NCBI GenBank assembly: GCA_965116165.1
Contig: OZ220484.1
Span: forward strand, 1,364,001-1,428,000
DNA from: Azophilus sp965116165
Lineage (GTDB): Bacteria > Pseudomonadota > Gammaproteobacteria > Pseudomonadales > Azotimanducaceae
Length of the DNA stretch: 64,000 bases
Reading direction: 5' to 3'
The position numbers and the translations under genes are program-made. Under the pieces are notes generated by a model. The model was not told where the DNA came from and did no database searches. It worked only from the letters and a program-made list of their open reading frames with translations. This document shows positions 26,301 to 37,413 of this stretch, one piece after another. Within the stretch, counting starts at the first letter, position 1, and each line of letters opens with the position of its first letter.

Positions 26301-29300
26301 GGGGGTACGCGGTCGAGGGAGCTTCAATGAGGCCCCCGCAAAAAGCGGGGGAAAATCTGGCGGGGGCGCTGGATAGCGACGAACAGACGCACGCTTCAAT
26401 GAGGCCCCCGCAAAAAGCGGGGGAAAATCAGACCTTGCCCTCGTGGAATTTGAATACCTTTTCCGCTTCAATGAGGCCCCCGCAAAAAGCGGGGGAAAAT
26501 GTCCCATTCCCAACCGCACCCCAGTCGCATTTGCGCGCTTCAATGAGGCCCCCGCAAAAAGCGGGGGAAAATCTCGTTTGCGTTCGGGATGGGAATGGGG
26601 TGCGGATGGGCTTCAATGAGGCCCCCGCAAAAAGCGGGGGAAAATGGCCTCACCGAACTCTTGCGGAAGCGCAAGAACAGGGGCTTCAATGAGGCCCCCG
26701 CAAAAAGCGGGGGAAAATGAGACGGCAATGATTCGCAACAACCAAAGGAGAATGGCTTCAATGAGGCCCCCGCAAAAAGCGGGGGAAAATGATTTCCGAA
26801 TTGTTTCAATTTGTTTCGGCGGCTGGCTTCAATGAGGCCCCCGCAAAAAGCGGGGGAAAATGGGAAGCCGTGTCTGCAAATACTAAAGGCGGCCGACGCT
26901 TCAATGAGGCCCCCGCAAAAAGCGGGGGAAAATCAGTGCTTCCCATCCCCCCTTGTATCCGCTTCCCCCGCTTCAATGAGGCCCCCGCAAAAAGCGGGGG
27001 AAAATAACTGGGGCAACAAAAAACAAGCCAAGCGCAACTACGCTTCAATGAGGCCCCCGCAAAAAGCGGGGGAAAATCGCAACCACAGAAGGTGAAGAGA
27101 CTGGACTTCTGTCGCTTCAATGAGGCCCCCGCAAAAAGCGGGGGAAAATCGCGCCGAGCTGACGGTCGTCGGGGTTAAGATCCTGGCTTCAATGAGGCCC
27201 CCGCAAAAAGCGGGGGAAAATACATGGCCGCGACATGGGGTCGCGGCCAACAAAGGAGCTTCAATGAGGCCCCCGCAAAAAGCGGGGGAAAATATGGCGC
27301 CCGCGCCAAAGACCCAAACAATTTTACGCTTCAATGAGGCCCCCGCAAAAAGCGGGGGAAAATGGGATGCCAAGTGATGAGCGACAAGTCCGGAGAAATC
27401 GCTTCAATGAGGCCCCCGCAAAAAGCGGGGGAAAATCTCATCGGTGGTGGGGGGACTGATGAGCAACTGGGGGCTTCAATGAGGCCCCCGCAAAAAGCGG
27501 GGGAAAATGCGGTCGGACCTGTATGACCTCGCGGCCGTGGCGGTGGGGCTTCAATGAGGCCCCCGCAAAAAGCGGGGGAAAATCATGCGGCCGCCGGAAT
27601 GGGCAGAAGAGGGGACGGTGCTTCAATGAGGCCCCCGCAAAAAGCGGGGGAAAATAGGCTCTCAACTACATAGACTGGAGTACGTACAGTGCTTCAATGA
27701 GGCCCCCGCAAAAAGCGGGGGAAAATTACATGTTGTGCGTGTCGATGTTGGTGGTGGCATCGCTTCAATGAGGCCCCCGCAAAAAGCGGGGGAAAATGAA
27801 GATCGCGGCGCCCTGTCCCGCCGTGATCTCCTCGCTTCAATGAGGCCCCCGCAAAAAGCGGGGGAAAATGCGGTGGACAGCGGGGTACCGGGCGTACCGC
27901 GCCGCGCTTCAATGAGGCCCCCGCAAAAAGCGGGGGAAAATCTATCGGAAGAGCGTCTGACGGTCGGTCTACCGCTCGCTTCAATGAGGCCCCCGCAAAA
28001 AGCGGGGGAAAATCTAAGGAATGATGATTTGCTTTTGGCGGGTCGAAAGGCTTCAATGAGGCCCCCGCAAAAAGCGGGGGAAAATCTCGATTTTTGGGGA
28101 CTATCCTCCTCTAGTCCCCCCGCTTCAATGAGGCCCCCGCAAAAAGCGGGGGAAAATCCGGGGCAAAATGTTGGAACTTTCTCAAGCCAAAATAGCTTCA
28201 ATGAGGCCCCCGCAAAAAGCGGGGGAAAATCGGCGAACAGACTGCTTTCCGGCGGAGGTATTTGCGCTTCAATGAGGCCCCCGCAAAAAGCGGGGGAAAA
28301 TATCGATCAAATCAGGCTTGATATGCAGATCGAGCAAGGCTTCAATGAGGCCCCCGCAAAAAGCGGGGGAAAATAAGTGACCGAGACGAACGACCACCAA
28401 GCGCTGGTGAGCTTCAATGAGGCCCCCGCAAAAAGCGGGGGAAAATGGGAAAAGGAGATGAAAATGACGAACGTGTACCCCCGCTTCAATGAGGCCCCCG
28501 CAAAAAGCGGGGGAAAATTTCCGGAACAGCTCAGAGACTGGCGAGCCTTGACACGCTTCAATGAGGCCCCCGCAAAAAGCGGGGGAAAATTTTTTTGCCG
28601 TCCTTGTCGGTGGGCCATTGCCAGCCGCTTCAATGAGGCCCCCGCAAAAAGCGGGGGAAAATATGAGCACGGTCTGCACACGCTTCTTGCATTGGGTGGC
28701 TTCAATGAGGCCCCCGCAAAAAGCGGGGGAAAATACCGGCAACGAGCAAAACGGGGCTGGACGAATTACTGCTTCAATGAGGCCCCCGCAAAAAGCGGGG
28801 GAAAATATCGCCTTCATTTTGCGCGATGTGGTCCCGGAGCTTCGGCTTCAATGAGGCCCCCGCAAAAAGCGGGGGAAAATAGTGACAAAAATCGTCCCGA
28901 CGAGCGAACAACAGGGCTTCAATGAGGCCCCCGCAAAAAGCGGGGGAAAATGGCGTTCATAGTTGTTGTCGCTGTCTGCTTTAAATTGCTTCAATGAGGC
29001 CCCCGCAAAAAGCGGGGGAAAATGGGCGGAACAGCAGTCCAGGCTTCAATCCGAGAAGGGGCTTCAATGAGGCCCCCGCAAAAAGCGGGGGAAAATGTCT
29101 TCCGCCATCACCTTCAGTCGCGCCACGCCGGCGCTTCAATGAGGCCCCCGCAAAAAGCGGGGGAAAATTGGCAAGCCTAAGCTGTCACAGGCACTCATTC
29201 ATGGTGGCTTCAATGAGGCCCCCGCAAAAAGCGGGGGAAAATCGGCGGCATATCTGGCGAAATACTTGGGAAAACAGGCTTCAATGAGGCCCCCGCAAAA

Positions 29301-30611
29301 AGCGGGGGAAAATCAAGGCAAGTGCGGGATCCGCGCCAATGGTACGACAGCTTCAATGAGGCCCCCGCAAAAAGCGGGGGAAAATCTCTGCATCGCCCGG
29401 AAGTACGCTCCGGGTGAGCTGGCTTCAATGAGGCCCCCGCAAAAAGCGGGGGAAAATTAGAACCCCTCGTCCGCGTCGGCCGATGCTGTGTGGCAGCTTC
29501 AATGAGGCCCCCGCAAAAAGCGGGGGAAAATTGCATGGTGACAGCATGCAGGTAGCCTGGGCCTACGGCTTCAATGAGGCCCCCGCAAAAAGCGGGGGAA
29601 AATAAGCGCCTCCGTAAGCTGGCCCACTTGGCCAGCCAGGCTTCAATGAGGCCCCCGCAAAAAGCGGGGGAAAATCCTTCCCCCTTCACTGTTGGCGGAC
29701 ATCATGCGCCGCGCTTCAATGAGGCCCCCGCAAAAAGCGGGGGAAAATTCATCATGGACGGGCGGGGCTACTTCGACGTGCGCATGCTTCAATGAGGCCC
29801 CCGCAAAAAGCGGGGGAAAATATCTCGGGTGCAGTTAGCGAGGAGTTCCAGCGTCGTGCTTCAATGAGGCCCCCGCAAAAAGCGGGGGAAAATGACATAT
29901 GGGGACAAATGGGGTGGCAATGGCCGACGGGCTTCAATGAGGCCCCCGCAAAAAGCGGGGGAAAATATCAGAACGAGGATAATGACATGGCTGGCAGAGA
30001 TGCTTCAATGAGGCCCCCGCAAAAAGCGGGGGAAAATTCACGCCGTGGCAGGGATACGCGACGCCGACGACGGGCTTCAATGAGGCCCCCGCAAAAAGCG
30101 GGGGAAAATTTCTCGAACGGGGACTTTAACATAGTTAATGGACCCGCTTCAATGAGGCCCCCGCAAAAAGCGGGGGAAAATCCGCATACTGGTACGAGGA
30201 CGGAGAGATCACGGTCTGGCTTCAATGAGGCCCCCGCAAAAAGCGGGGGAAAATAACAAAAAGCAGAGTAAACGGAATTACGAATACACCGCTTCAATGA
30301 GGCCCCCGCAAAAAGCGGGGGAAAATGTAATACCCAGCTATCAGGCATCTGGGACAGCCGTGCTTCAATGAGGCCCCCGCAAAAAGCGGGGGAAAATACG
30401 GGGTCGCGGTTACATACCGCGGCTCCGTTATCGGCTTCAATGAGGCCCCCGCAAAAAGCGGGGGAAAATTTCCTTGCGCCCTATCTCGAACGCCTGCATG
30501 CGCTGCTTCAATGAGGCCCCCGCAAAAAGCGGGGGAAAATGAACGGTTCGTTGCCGGTCGGCTGTGGCCAGCGGCGCTTCAATGAGGCCCCCGCAAAAAG
30601 CGGGGGAAAAT
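23378..30611 (-). CRISPR. CRISPR array, 101 repeats / 100 spacers
   Basis: Repeat of 36 bp: on the plus strand GCTTCAATGAGG, then stem CCCCCGC, loop AAAAA, stem GCGGGGG, ending AAAAT (the first C of the stem is shared in counting). I counted 101 repeat starts from 23378 to 30576; spacers are 31-39 bp, mostly 35-37. Repeats are nearly uniform; the two at the left end are variants (repeat 1 ends in AAAAC, repeat 2 has GCTCC). The complement ends in ATTGAAGC, like the ATTGAAAC handle of type I/III repeats, so transcription is inferred from the minus strand, leader at the right, oldest repeats at the left. Two adjacent spacers (25427-25462, 25499-25534) are identical. Confidence 0.99.
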
Positions 30612-30816
30612 AGCCCTAGTTCGAGACGCCAGTTTTCACCAATCACAGAACCTAGATTCGAGAGGTTACGCCTTCGTCACCAACAGAGAAATCTCCGACC
30701 CGAGGCTTAGCTCCGAGTATAACTCATAACGTATTAATTTTGAAAGAGCGAAGTATCCGGCGAGCGCTCCCCGGAGGATTCACCACCACTGAAGTGCTCG
30801 CAGTCCATAGGCAGGG
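30612..30816 (-). promoter_or_regulatory. CRISPR leader
   Basis: The 205 bases between cas2 and the array hold no gene. The position beside the adaptation genes, the repeat orientation and the degenerate repeats at the opposite end all mark this as the leader. It includes an AT-rich stretch around 30719-30745. Confidence 0.75.
30716..30744 (-). promoter_or_regulatory. Putative leader promoter driving pre-crRNA
   Basis: On the minus strand TTCAAA (30744-30739) and TATACT (30721-30716) are 17 bases apart. The -10 matches the sigma70 consensus at five of six and the -35 at four of six. Initiation would fall about 100 bases before the first repeat. Confidence 0.5.
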
Positions 30817-31119
30817 CTAGACAATAACAGGTTCGCGCTCAACAGGTACAAAAGACCGTTTCCCGATCGATACGACCTTGGGGTTCACTTGGTCTGCTGG
30901 GCCAAGATCAACGATTATCAGGTGATCCTGTTCGTTGTGGATGATGCCATCAAGGTCAGCAATCAGCTCCGCGTGCCGCACCCGCGAAAGGCGACACTGA
31001 AATACCGAAAGCTGTACCCACTCACCGTAACCATGCATAGTTTTGAACACCGAGCGCCAACGCTTCGGATCCGAAATGTCGTAAAAGACAAAGTACAGTC
31101 GTTCCTGTGCCGCCATCAT
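30817..31119 (-). CDS. cas2: CRISPR-associated endoribonuclease Cas2
   Basis: Ferredoxin-fold subunit of the Cas1-Cas2 integrase, 100 residues. The first strand carries the conserved Asp in LYFVFYDISDPKRW, followed by the typical SVFQCRLSRVRHAEL helix and VDLGPAD strand. I start at the ATG at 31117-31119, which has a GGAG Shine-Dalgarno 8 bases upstream; the frame is open to 31182 but the extra residues do not look Cas2-like. It lies 174 bases after cas4-cas1 with a Q-element fragment in between. Confidence 0.95.
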   Translation of the reverse strand: MMAAQERLYFVFYDISDPKRWRSVFKTMHGYGEWVQLSVFQCRLSRVRHAELIADLDGIIHNEQDHLIIVDLGPADQVNPKVVSIGKRSFVPVEREPVIV

Positions 31120-31202
31120 CTCGCTCCGCAATGTCGCCGCTGCTTTCCGCACAAAACTATGTGCGACAGGGCAATGCAACACTCAGGGGTATCTGGCATA
31201 CA

Positions 31203-31263
31203 TTAATAAATTATTGATTTTATTAAATAATATTCCGAAACTACAGAGCTAATAAGAGGTTCC
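31203..31263. repeat. Q-family right-half fragment between cas genes
   Basis: ATTGATTTTATTAAAT…GAGGTTCC matches the right half of the Q element at 37414-37512 at roughly 75-80 percent by eye and is followed by TTAG, the expected YTAR target. The left half is missing. Located between cas2 and cas4-cas1. Confidence 0.6.
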
Positions 31264-31293
31264 TTAGCGGGCATGGCTGATGTGCAAGGCTCT

Positions 31294-33093
31294 CTACCGC
31301 GTAATGAAATTCGGATACTCCGAAATTTCCCCGAGCAGGAAACGCCCCAACAGGCGGGACTGAATTTCCAACAGTCGCCGATACTCGACCCGATAACCAA
31401 ACAGATGGTGTGTAACTTCCTGCCCAAGGCGCCGTTCAAATGTGGCAATAAAGCGTTTACGTCCCGTCTCGGACAAATTCACGCCGGTGGCCCGACGCAC
31501 AAAGTCCGTTGGCCTCACTTCACCGTTGTTGATCGCCGTAATCACCACGGATTCCACAATCAGTGGCCGGAATGGCTCCATCATGTCCAAAGCCAAGGCG
31601 GGACGGCCGTATCGGGGCTGGTGATAGAAACCGCGATATACGTCAAACCCCGTCGCTGAAAGCACCACCACGAAGGCACGTGTGAGCATGGCATAACCAA
31701 ACGAAAGCAACGCGTTGACGGGGTCGGTCGGCGGACGACGATTGCGATTGCGCATGTCAAAGAAGTCGTTGTCGTCGCCAGTCTTTAGCATACCGGTAAA
31801 ATGTTGGAAGTAGCACGCGGCAGCCGCTCCCTCAATACCAAGCAAGGTGTTCATGTCACGAGTGCGCCCGGCTCGATCCACCAACCGTTTAAGGTCGGTT
31901 AGGGCAGGGCCAACATCCTCGTCCGCTCGCCAATTGCGACGCAATAGTGTCCGCGAATTGCGAATTTTCGCCTGCACCCAACCCCTTGCCAACTTGAGAC
32001 AAACCTGCTCATCGAACGAACCTTTGTATTGCGCCGTGCGCAACTCCACGTTAGCGTGTCCCGCCCCCACGGTATGGCCAAGAAACCATCCGCCATAGGA
32101 TTGCCAAGTGACCGGTATGTTGCGCCGCATCAGTTCGTGCAGTGTCGGAGTGGTGACGTACACGTTGCCCATCAAGACGAGTTGCGAGGTTTCGGCCAAG
32201 CGAGCGTAGATAGTCTCGTCGTCGTTCTTGGTAATTGCGAGACGCTCGCCCTTTTTTGCGACCTTGCCGCTTTGCGTCTGCACGTATACCGGCATGGCAC
32301 TGGTCTGGCGAACACTCAAAGGGCGCACCAATTCGGCCTTTAATTTCAACAGATTGGTTTCGTCCGGCAGACAGACGCCAACCAAAGAGCACCGTGGACA
32401 CTTGGGGCTGTCCTCCAGCGGTGGTGGAATTTGGCCCGCCTCGGCAACGGCGGAAAGGCCCTCTATGGATTGGAGCGTAAGTTCAATCAACTCGTCGTCG
32501 AAAGGTACTCGCACCCGCTCGCGCGAGCCGGCGAAGTACAGGACGCCCTCGTTGCACTGATAGCCGTGCTCCCGGAGTAGCAACCCCTGCGCACACACTT
32601 GCACCCGCTCCGGGTTATAGGCCCCACGCGGAACGTGAGGTCGCTTGCCCCGCTTGTAATCGACGGGTGTGACCTTCCCATCGGCACTTTCCACAAGATC
32701 GATTTTGGCGACGAGATTCAACGTCTGGGACGACAAATCCACAGAGCGGGCGATGCGCAATTCCTCAAAATCGTCGTCCGGTTCAGGCAGTGTTCCACCC
32801 TGCTTATCAACCTTTCGATGAATATGCCGACCCTCAACGGTATCGGAGGAATCCTCCCATTCCTTCTGCACCCATTCCAGATAGGCGAGGCGCGGGCAGT
32901 AAACAAACTCGTTCAGGATGCGGGCGGGAATGCGCGGCGTACTGTCATCGTGACGTTTGGCACGAAGAGGCAAAGCGGCCTGAATGGGCTCGCGGTCGGC
33001 GGTCAAACCGCCCGCTTGGACAACATCCGCGAGTGCGCCGACATCCAGCGGCCTGACGGTTCTGATAGATGAGTGACGGCTAGTTCGAGGCAT
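31294..33093 (-). CDS. cas4-cas1: CRISPR-associated Cas4-Cas1 fusion protein
   Basis: Single 599-residue protein. Cas4 part (about 50-250): Cys66 in NEFVYCPRL, RecB-nuclease acidic residues Asp132 and Asp145 with Lys147 (VDYKRGK), and iron-sulphur cysteines 232, 235 and 241 (CPRCSLVGVC). Cas1 part (about 262-599): metal ligands Glu421 in GIEGAAAACYF, His491 in GFYH and Asp503/Glu506 in LDMMEPFRP. Cas4 trims and orients prespacers, Cas1 with Cas2 integrates them. Natural Cas4-Cas1 fusions are known from type I-G (formerly I-U) and type V-B systems. All catalytic residues are present, so the adaptation complex looks functional. No effector gene is found on either side. Confidence 0.96.
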   Translation of the reverse strand: MPRTSRHSSIRTVRPLDVGALADVVQAGGLTADREPIQAALPLRAKRHDDSTPRIPARILNEFVYCPRLAYLEWVQKEWEDSSDTVEGRHIHRKVDKQGGTLPEPDDDFEELRIARSVDLSSQTLNLVAKIDLVESADGKVTPVDYKRGKRPHVPRGAYNPERVQVCAQGLLLREHGYQCNEGVLYFAGSRERVRVPFDDELIELTLQSIEGLSAVAEAGQIPPPLEDSPKCPRCSLVGVCLPDETNLLKLKAELVRPLSVRQTSAMPVYVQTQSGKVAKKGERLAITKNDDETIYARLAETSQLVLMGNVYVTTPTLHELMRRNIPVTWQSYGGWFLGHTVGAGHANVELRTAQYKGSFDEQVCLKLARGWVQAKIRNSRTLLRRNWRADEDVGPALTDLKRLVDRAGRTRDMNTLLGIEGAAAACYFQHFTGMLKTGDDNDFFDMRNRNRRPPTDPVNALLSFGYAMLTRAFVVVLSATGFDVYRGFYHQPRYGRPALALDMMEPFRPLIVESVVITAINNGEVRPTDFVRRATGVNLSETGRKRFIATFERRLGQEVTHHLFGYRVEYRRLLEIQSRLLGRFLLGEISEYPNFITR

Positions 33094-33230
33094 GATGAAT
33101 CAAGGTCGCCACCGTACGCCGCCGACCCACTGCATGACGTTCGCCGTAACTTGGTTCATGACAGAACCCTCCCTGTTGGTCACATATCGGCTCCATTTGA
33201 CTGGGCAAACATACAGACTGCCACGTGCAA

Positions 33231-33346
33231 TTGAAAGGATTGGGAACAAGCATATGATTCATCGGTGCGGCGTTCACCAGCAGTAACGGGGATCCACGCA
33301 AGCGTTTGAATATGGGAACAGGCAAATGGTTCGTCGGTGCGGCATT
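33231..33346. repeat. Two imperfect direct repeats upstream of cas4-cas1
   Basis: 33231-33274 and 33305-33346 share GGGAACA-GCA, ATG-TTC and TCGGTGCGGC with a few substitutions; they are about 74 bases apart and lie 138 bases or more before the cas4-cas1 start. They may be an operator pair or the remains of a tandem repeat. The rest of the 33094-33364 gap holds no convincing gene. Confidence 0.5.
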
Positions 33347-33364
33347 ATCAGTTGGATGAAGCAC

Positions 33365-33617
33365 TAGCCCGACCTATTCGTAAATGGACATGGCGAGGCC
33401 GGCAAGAGTAGTGAGACACTGGATGCGCGGGGTAAGAGCGCGCGTGGGCGTACTTGACGGCACGTTGAGCACGCGGCGGGAGCGCGCCCAGTGATTTCGC
33501 TGCTATTGACGGCCGCGCCATTCCGCGCAGGCTGCCGGGTCCGTGCACACTCAGCGCGCCCAGTGATTTCGCTGTTATTGACGGCCGCAGTAGTTTATTC
33601 ATGAATAGATCGGCCTA
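33365..33617. repeat. S-family MITE-like element, copy 2
   Basis: Same terminal inverted repeats as 9669-9844 (TAGCCCGACCTATTC at the left, complement of TAGGCCGATCTATTCATGAA at the right), but 253 bp instead of 176 because an internal segment ending CGCCCAGTGATTTCGCT…TTGACGGCCGC is present twice. Lies between cas4-cas1 and argC. Confidence 0.75.
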
Positions 33618-33712
33618 GTAACGCAAGCCGTAGGAAAATCTTGCGGATGTACAATCCACCATAGGCCACCGCCGGCACAAAAAATGGCGAGGAAAAATGC
33701 TGCTAGAATCCC

Positions 33713-34687
33713 ATGATCGACCAAAGCGGACGCACGGCGTTGACAGTCAAGGTTTATATCGACGGACAAGCGGGCACGACCGGGCTTGAGATCGCCAGTC
33801 GTCTGAACGGCCGAGGCGATATCGAGCTGCTCCGCGTCCCCGAGGCGGACCGGAAGCGCACAGCGGCGCGGCGCGGCCTGTTGCGTAGTGCGGACGTCTC
33901 CATTTTGTGCCTACCGGACGACGCGGCCCGCGAGGCCGTTGCGCTCGCCGACGGCGCGGGACGCCTGATTGATGCCAGCACCGCCCATCGCACCGCCCCC
34001 GGTTGGACCTACGGACTACCCGAACTGGCTGCCGGGCAACCTGCGGCAATCGCCAATGCCAGCCTAGTAAGCAATCCCGGCTGCTATCCCCAAGGATTTA
34101 TTCTGTGTGTTCGACCGTTGTTGCAAGCCGACATGCTCGACCCGGCAACACCACTGTCAATGCACGCCCTGTCTGGATATTCCGGGGGCGGACGCAAGAT
34201 GATCGAAGCCTACCGGACCGCCAACGCAAGCCAACTCGAAAGATGGGGAACCCGTCCATACGCTCTTGCAACAGCGCATAAACACCTTCCTGAGATGCAA
34301 CGCTATGCAGGAACGGATAATGCACCCCTGTTTACCCCCGCCGTTGGTAACTTCTACAAAGGAATGGTGACGCAAGTGCCGTTGTTCGCCGAACAACTCA
34401 TCAACGGCACCACACCAGCCGACATCCGGGAGATTATCGCGCACGCATACGCCGGGGCGCGCTTCGTGGAAGTTATGCCGTACCCCGCCACCGATGGGCT
34501 CGAAGACGGCTTCCTACTTCCGACCGGCTGCAACGACACCAATCGGCTGGAAATCACGATATTCGGCAACGAGCGCCAAATGCTACTCACGGCCCGCTAC
34601 GACAATCTTGGCAAGGGTGCCGCCGGTGCCGCCATACAAAACCTGAACCTGATGCTCGGCTGCGAGGAAACAGCGGGCCTGCAATGA
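33713..34687 (+). CDS. argC: N-acetyl-gamma-glutamyl-phosphate reductase (type 2)
   Basis: Arginine biosynthesis enzyme that reduces N-acetylglutamyl phosphate with NADPH. The N-terminal Rossmann fold has GQAGTTGLEIASRL; the catalytic cysteine is in SNPGCYPQG (about residue 121) and the active-site His-rich segment is in KHLPEMQRY. At 324 residues it is the shorter type-2 form. The ATG is the first in frame; a start nearer the conserved VKVYIDGQAG is possible. No other arg gene is adjacent. Confidence 0.93.
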   Translation: MIDQSGRTALTVKVYIDGQAGTTGLEIASRLNGRGDIELLRVPEADRKRTAARRGLLRSADVSILCLPDDAAREAVALADGAGRLIDASTAHRTAPGWTYGLPELAAGQPAAIANASLVSNPGCYPQGFILCVRPLLQADMLDPATPLSMHALSGYSGGGRKMIEAYRTANASQLERWGTRPYALATAHKHLPEMQRYAGTDNAPLFTPAVGNFYKGMVTQVPLFAEQLINGTTPADIREIIAHAYAGARFVEVMPYPATDGLEDGFLLPTGCNDTNRLEITIFGNERQMLLTARYDNLGKGAAGAAIQNLNLMLGCEETAGLQ

Positions 34688-34829
34688 CTCGGCAACAGGC
34701 AACCGCAAAGTGACCCTCGTCTCACAATCGTGACGTACACTCCACACCACGCAATGAGTAACGTTTTACTTCGCCTAATTCATAATATGGCCCCATGGCG
34801 TATCGCCAGTGGGAATTGCTGAATACAAC

Positions 34830-36110
34830 ATGACGCCCTTGACAGAACTTTCCGCCGCGAAACTCGACGAACTGGAAACCGCGCTTCGCCACGCCCTGGG
34901 GCTGCAACACGCCAATCAACTGTCGTTGGACTTGACACGCGGCAAACCGGCACCGAACCAGCTCGACCTGAGCGTCGAACTCGACGCCCCGCTCGACAGC
35001 TACCTCGCCTCCGACGGCACCGATGCCCGCAATTACGGAGTGCCACGCGGCTTGCCGGAAGCCCGTGCGCTCGGCGCGGAGCTGCTGGAAGTCGAGCCAA
35101 GCCGGGTATTCGCCGCCGGCAACTCCAGCCTGTTTTTGATGTTCCAAGTCATGGAGACCGCTCTGCGCCGGGGGCTGTGGGGGGACGGGCGCCGTTGGAA
35201 TCGTACCGAGCCCATCCGCATGCTGGCACCCGCCCCCGGATACGACAGACACTTCACCGTATGCGAGTCGCTCGGCATCGACATGCTGACCGTGCCCATG
35301 TTGGATACCGGCCCGGATATGGAGAGCGCACAGGCGCAGGCCTGCGCCGACGCCGGCATCAAGGGCATCTGGTGTATCCCCAAATACGCCAATCCCACCG
35401 GTTGCATCTACACGGACGAGACGGTCCGGGCATTGGCCGAACTCCCCCGGCGAGCGGCAGCCGACGATTTTGTCGTGTTTTGGGACAACGCCTACGCGGT
35501 GCACGATTTCGAGTTCCCCCGCGCAGCACTGGCCAACCTCTATAAACTGGCGCTGGAAGCGGGCACGGAAGACCATGTGGCGCTGTTCGCCTCCACATCC
35601 AAGATCACCTATGCCAGCGGCGGGCTCGGCTTTTGCGCTGGGTCCGACAAGTTGCTCGATGCCCTTGAGCAAACCCTCGGGGTGATGATGATCGGATCGG
35701 ACAAGGTTTCGCAGCTTCGCCACGCACTCTTTCTCAGGGGTCGCATCGAAGAACATATGGCACGCCACGCCGCGCTTTTAAAACCCAAGTTCGACCTGGT
35801 GAACGAAATTTTGGAACGGGAACTCGGCGGCCTCGGCATCGCCACCTGGACCAAACCCAAGGGCGGTTATTTTGTCTCCCTGGACGTATTGTCGGGCACT
35901 GCCGCCCGCGTGGTCGCCCTCGCCGAGGATGTCGGCCTGAAGCTAACCCCCGCCGGCGCCACCTTCCCCTACGGCCGAGACCCGAACGATGCCAATATTC
36001 GCATCGCCCCCACATTCACCATGGGCGACAACCTCGCAACCGCGATGCGGGTGCTCACCCAATGTGTCAAACTCGCCTGCGTACAAAAGTTGAAGAGCAG
36101 TGCGGAATGA
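34830..36110 (+). CDS. Aminotransferase class I/II (aspartate/alanine-type)
   Basis: PLP enzyme of fold type I, 426 residues, resembling the subgroup of aspartate aminotransferases annotated near PF12897. Landmarks are NYGVPRGLPEAR in the N-terminal arm, NPTG for the substrate carboxylate loop (KYANPTGCIY), WDNAYAVHDF containing the Asp and Tyr contacts, and the PLP-binding Lys in STSKITYASGGLGF. The ATG at 34830-34832 is used; a GTG 21 bases upstream is also in frame. Exact amino donor is not predictable. It stands alone between argC and rhlB. Confidence 0.85.
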   Translation: MTPLTELSAAKLDELETALRHALGLQHANQLSLDLTRGKPAPNQLDLSVELDAPLDSYLASDGTDARNYGVPRGLPEARALGAELLEVEPSRVFAAGNSSLFLMFQVMETALRRGLWGDGRRWNRTEPIRMLAPAPGYDRHFTVCESLGIDMLTVPMLDTGPDMESAQAQACADAGIKGIWCIPKYANPTGCIYTDETVRALAELPRRAAADDFVVFWDNAYAVHDFEFPRAALANLYKLALEAGTEDHVALFASTSKITYASGGLGFCAGSDKLLDALEQTLGVMMIGSDKVSQLRHALFLRGRIEEHMARHAALLKPKFDLVNEILERELGGLGIATWTKPKGGYFVSLDVLSGTAARVVALAEDVGLKLTPAGATFPYGRDPNDANIRIAPTFTMGDNLATAMRVLTQCVKLACVQKLKSSAE

Positions 36111-36192
36111 TCGCCCCAAACTGCGCAAAGCCCCGCGCGTCACAGCGCACCCCGCCAACCCTTACTCCGCCGCCGCCTAAGCGCCAGTGCCC

Positions 36193-37413
<1,221 letters not shown>

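Noticed and set aside
24202..30256. Many open frames inside the CRISPR array encoding repeated motifs such as FNEAPAKSGGK or MRPPQKAGEN
   Set aside because: They are translations of the 36-bp repeat in different frames, have no start signals, and shift with spacer length; they are not proteins.
30612..30816. A tracrRNA or small effector RNA in the leader
   Set aside because: No stretch complementary to the repeat was found by eye, so a type V-B-like tracrRNA is not supported here.
33080..33364. Minus-strand frame with NAAPTNH/NAAPMNH peptide repeats upstream of cas4-cas1
   Set aside because: The peptide repeat only reflects the two direct DNA repeats at 33231-33346; no Shine-Dalgarno and no homology recognised.
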